Below are positions 5,888 through 8,129 of a stretch of 8,129 bases of DNA, one piece after another (position 1 is the first letter of the stretch; every line of letters starts with the position of its first letter). A program made the translations under genes and the position numbers. The stretch is taken from positions 610-8,738 of the forward strand of contig PLUZ01000404.1 of assembly GCA_003162995.1 (NCBI GenBank), in the 5' to 3' direction. The notes under the pieces were generated by a model. It had not been told where the DNA came from. It was given only the letters and a program-made list of their open reading frames with translations, and ran no database searches. This DNA is from Methylocapsa sp. GTDB lineage: Bacteria > Pseudomonadota > Alphaproteobacteria > Rhizobiales > Beijerinckiaceae.

Positions 5888-6457
5888 ATGCAATCGGTCC
5901 TGATCGTTATTCACCTCATGATCGTCGTCGCGCTTGTCGTGACCGTCCTTCTGCAGCGTTCCGAGGGCGGCGCCATTGGCATTGGCGGCGGCGGCGGCTT
6001 CATGACCGGACGCGGCCAGGCGAACGCTCTGACCCGCGCGACAGCCATCTTGGCGGCGCTGTTTTTCGCGACCAGCCTTGGCTTGACGTTTCTGGCCCGG
6101 CTTAATCAGGCTCCGGAAGTGACCTTCCAAAGCTTCACGCCTATCGAACCTTCAGGCGGCCCGGCCAAAGAAGGGGAGGGCAAGGGAAGTTTGCTCGACC
6201 AATTGCAAAAGATGGAAGACCAGACGTCCCAGCAGCCCGCACTTCCGCCCGGTGTGACTTTGCCGGGCCAGAGTGGACCCGCCGCGCCGCAAACGGGCCA
6301 AAGCCTAATGCAGAAGGGCCCCGCCGCGCCGCAAGGTACGAATTTGCCGCTGCCCGCTCTGCCTGCCGCACCCCTGGGTGCGGCCGCGCCCGCGCCGGCT
6401 CAGCCCCTCCCCCTTAAGGCCGCGCCTTCGCCCCAGGGCCAGCCTTTGCCGAAATAA
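5888..6457 (+). CDS. secG: Preprotein translocase subunit SecG with long Pro-rich tail
   Basis: SecG is the small accessory subunit of the SecYEG channel and assists SecA-driven export. Using the ATG at 5888 the protein has 189 residues. Two transmembrane helices are clear (about 3-22 and 52-70), joined by the typical QRSEGGAIGIGGGGGFMTGRG loop (23-43). An earlier GTG at 5873 is in frame, but MQSVLIVIHLM is the usual alphaproteobacterial SecG beginning, and GAGA about 9 nt before 5888 fits as ribosome site. The tail (about 74-189) is rich in Pro, Gln and Ala and includes the repeat GPAAPQ, encoded by a 15-bp direct repeat at 6278-6292 and 6320-6334. With the known SecG topology (both ends outside the cytoplasm) the tail would be periplasmic. 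Extended tails are usual in this group compared with the 110-residue E. coli protein, but their role is not known to me. Confidence 0.92.
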   Translation: MQSVLIVIHLMIVVALVVTVLLQRSEGGAIGIGGGGGFMTGRGQANALTRATAILAALFFATSLGLTFLARLNQAPEVTFQSFTPIEPSGGPAKEGEGKGSLLDQLQKMEDQTSQQPALPPGVTLPGQSGPAAPQTGQSLMQKGPAAPQGTNLPLPALPAAPLGAAAPAPAQPLPLKAAPSPQGQPLPK

Positions 6458-6473
6458 TTTCGGTGCCCATCAT

Positions 6474-6534
6474 CTTAGAGTATGTCCCGAAAAAGTTGCT
6501 CGACTTTTTCGGTATGGACATGCTCTAAGTTTTT
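6474..6534 (+). terminator. Probable secG transcription terminator (part of the palindrome)
   Basis: The first hairpin of the palindromic element, only 16 nt after the secG stop, is followed by TTTTT at 6530-6534. A strong stem plus a T run is the classic factor-independent terminator shape, although the hairpin is longer and less GC-rich than usual. If active, pyrG needs its own promoter in the 75 nt between the element and its start. Confidence 0.5.
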
Positions 6535-6591
6535 GAATCTGAGCGATTCCTTTTCGATCACGTGAGTCCACGTGTAGGGCAAGCGCTCAGA
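6474..6591. repeat. Two-hairpin palindromic intergenic element
   Basis: Hairpin one pairs 6474-6496 with 6503-6529: an inner perfect 10-bp stem (CCGAAAAAGT/ACTTTTTCGG, loop TGCTCG) and an outer 13-bp stem with one T-G mismatch, separated by a 4-nt bulge (TATG, 6513-6516). Hairpin two has an outer stem TCTGAGCG/CGCTCAGA (6538-6545 with 6584-6591) around CACGTG-AGTC-CACGTG (6559-6574). I recall similar dispersed palindromes containing GACATGCTCTAA and TTTTCGATCACGTG in intergenic regions of Rhizobiales genomes, so this is probably one copy of such a family. The copy number in this genome cannot be tested here. Confidence 0.75.
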
Positions 6592-6654
6592 GTTTATGTG
6601 CAAAAGGGGTGGCGGCGCATAATTTGCCTCCCCAACTGGCCGGAAATAGGATAA

Positions 6655-8129
<1,475 letters not shown>

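Noticed and set aside
5666..6130. A 154-residue minus-strand frame ending just before the small ORF
   Set aside because: More than half is antisense to secG and reads as low-complexity Arg/Ala/Asp sequence. The part outside secG has no independent ribosome site, so a real upstream partner gene for the small ORF is not supported.

Overview
The window looks like a chromosomal segment of an alphaproteobacterium of the Hyphomicrobiales (Rhizobiales). A Beijerinckiaceae-like source is my best guess, from recall of the gene order trpE-ppiD / tpiA-secG-pyrG, the protein styles and the palindromic intergenic repeat. Most of the window is GC-rich housekeeping DNA, with two patches of clearly lower GC that look like later additions.

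Layout. On the minus strand, ppiD (745-2658, a membrane-anchored SurA/PpiD-type periplasmic folding factor) is followed after 10 bp by trpE (734 to beyond position 1, the first enzyme of tryptophan synthesis, cut off by the window). On the plus strand, tpiA (4700-5458), secG (5888-6457) and pyrG (6667 to beyond 8129, cut off) form the second conserved block. In related genomes I would expect ppiD and tpiA to be divergent neighbours sharing one short intergenic region. Here about 1.9 kb lies between them.

That extra stretch holds a plus-strand pfkB (E. coli Pfk-2 type 6-phosphofructokinase, 2837-3775) and a convergent minus-strand gene for an unrecognised 225-residue protein with a HEPN-like look (3807-4484). 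The stretch is flanked by two direct copies of the ppiD-tpiA intergenic/promoter sequence (about 2675-2764 and 4572-4664). These align without gaps at an offset of exactly 1900 bp over 74 positions, with 61 matches. The simplest reading is that the intergenic region was duplicated when the cargo arrived, so each copy now faces an old gene on one side and cargo on the other. The result is that pfkB sits behind a copy of the tpiA upstream sequence. Phosphofructokinase (fructose-6-P to fructose-1,6-bisP) and triose-phosphate isomerase are both in the Embden-Meyerhof route, so co-expression would make sense.

A second low-GC patch lies between tpiA and secG. It has a small minus-strand ORF (5449-5655, 68 aa) with a good ribosome binding site, whose end overlaps the end of tpiA, and a gene-free stretch before secG. 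Between secG and pyrG lies a two-hairpin palindromic element of about 118 bp. Its first hairpin is followed by five T and probably also ends secG transcription.

No tRNA, rRNA, CRISPR array, transposase, integrase or complete mobile element is visible. The most interesting features are the repeat-flanked pfkB/HEPN-like insert, the Asp in place of the expected His in the HEPN-like motif, and the small low-GC ORF. I do not see a clearly new multi-gene system.
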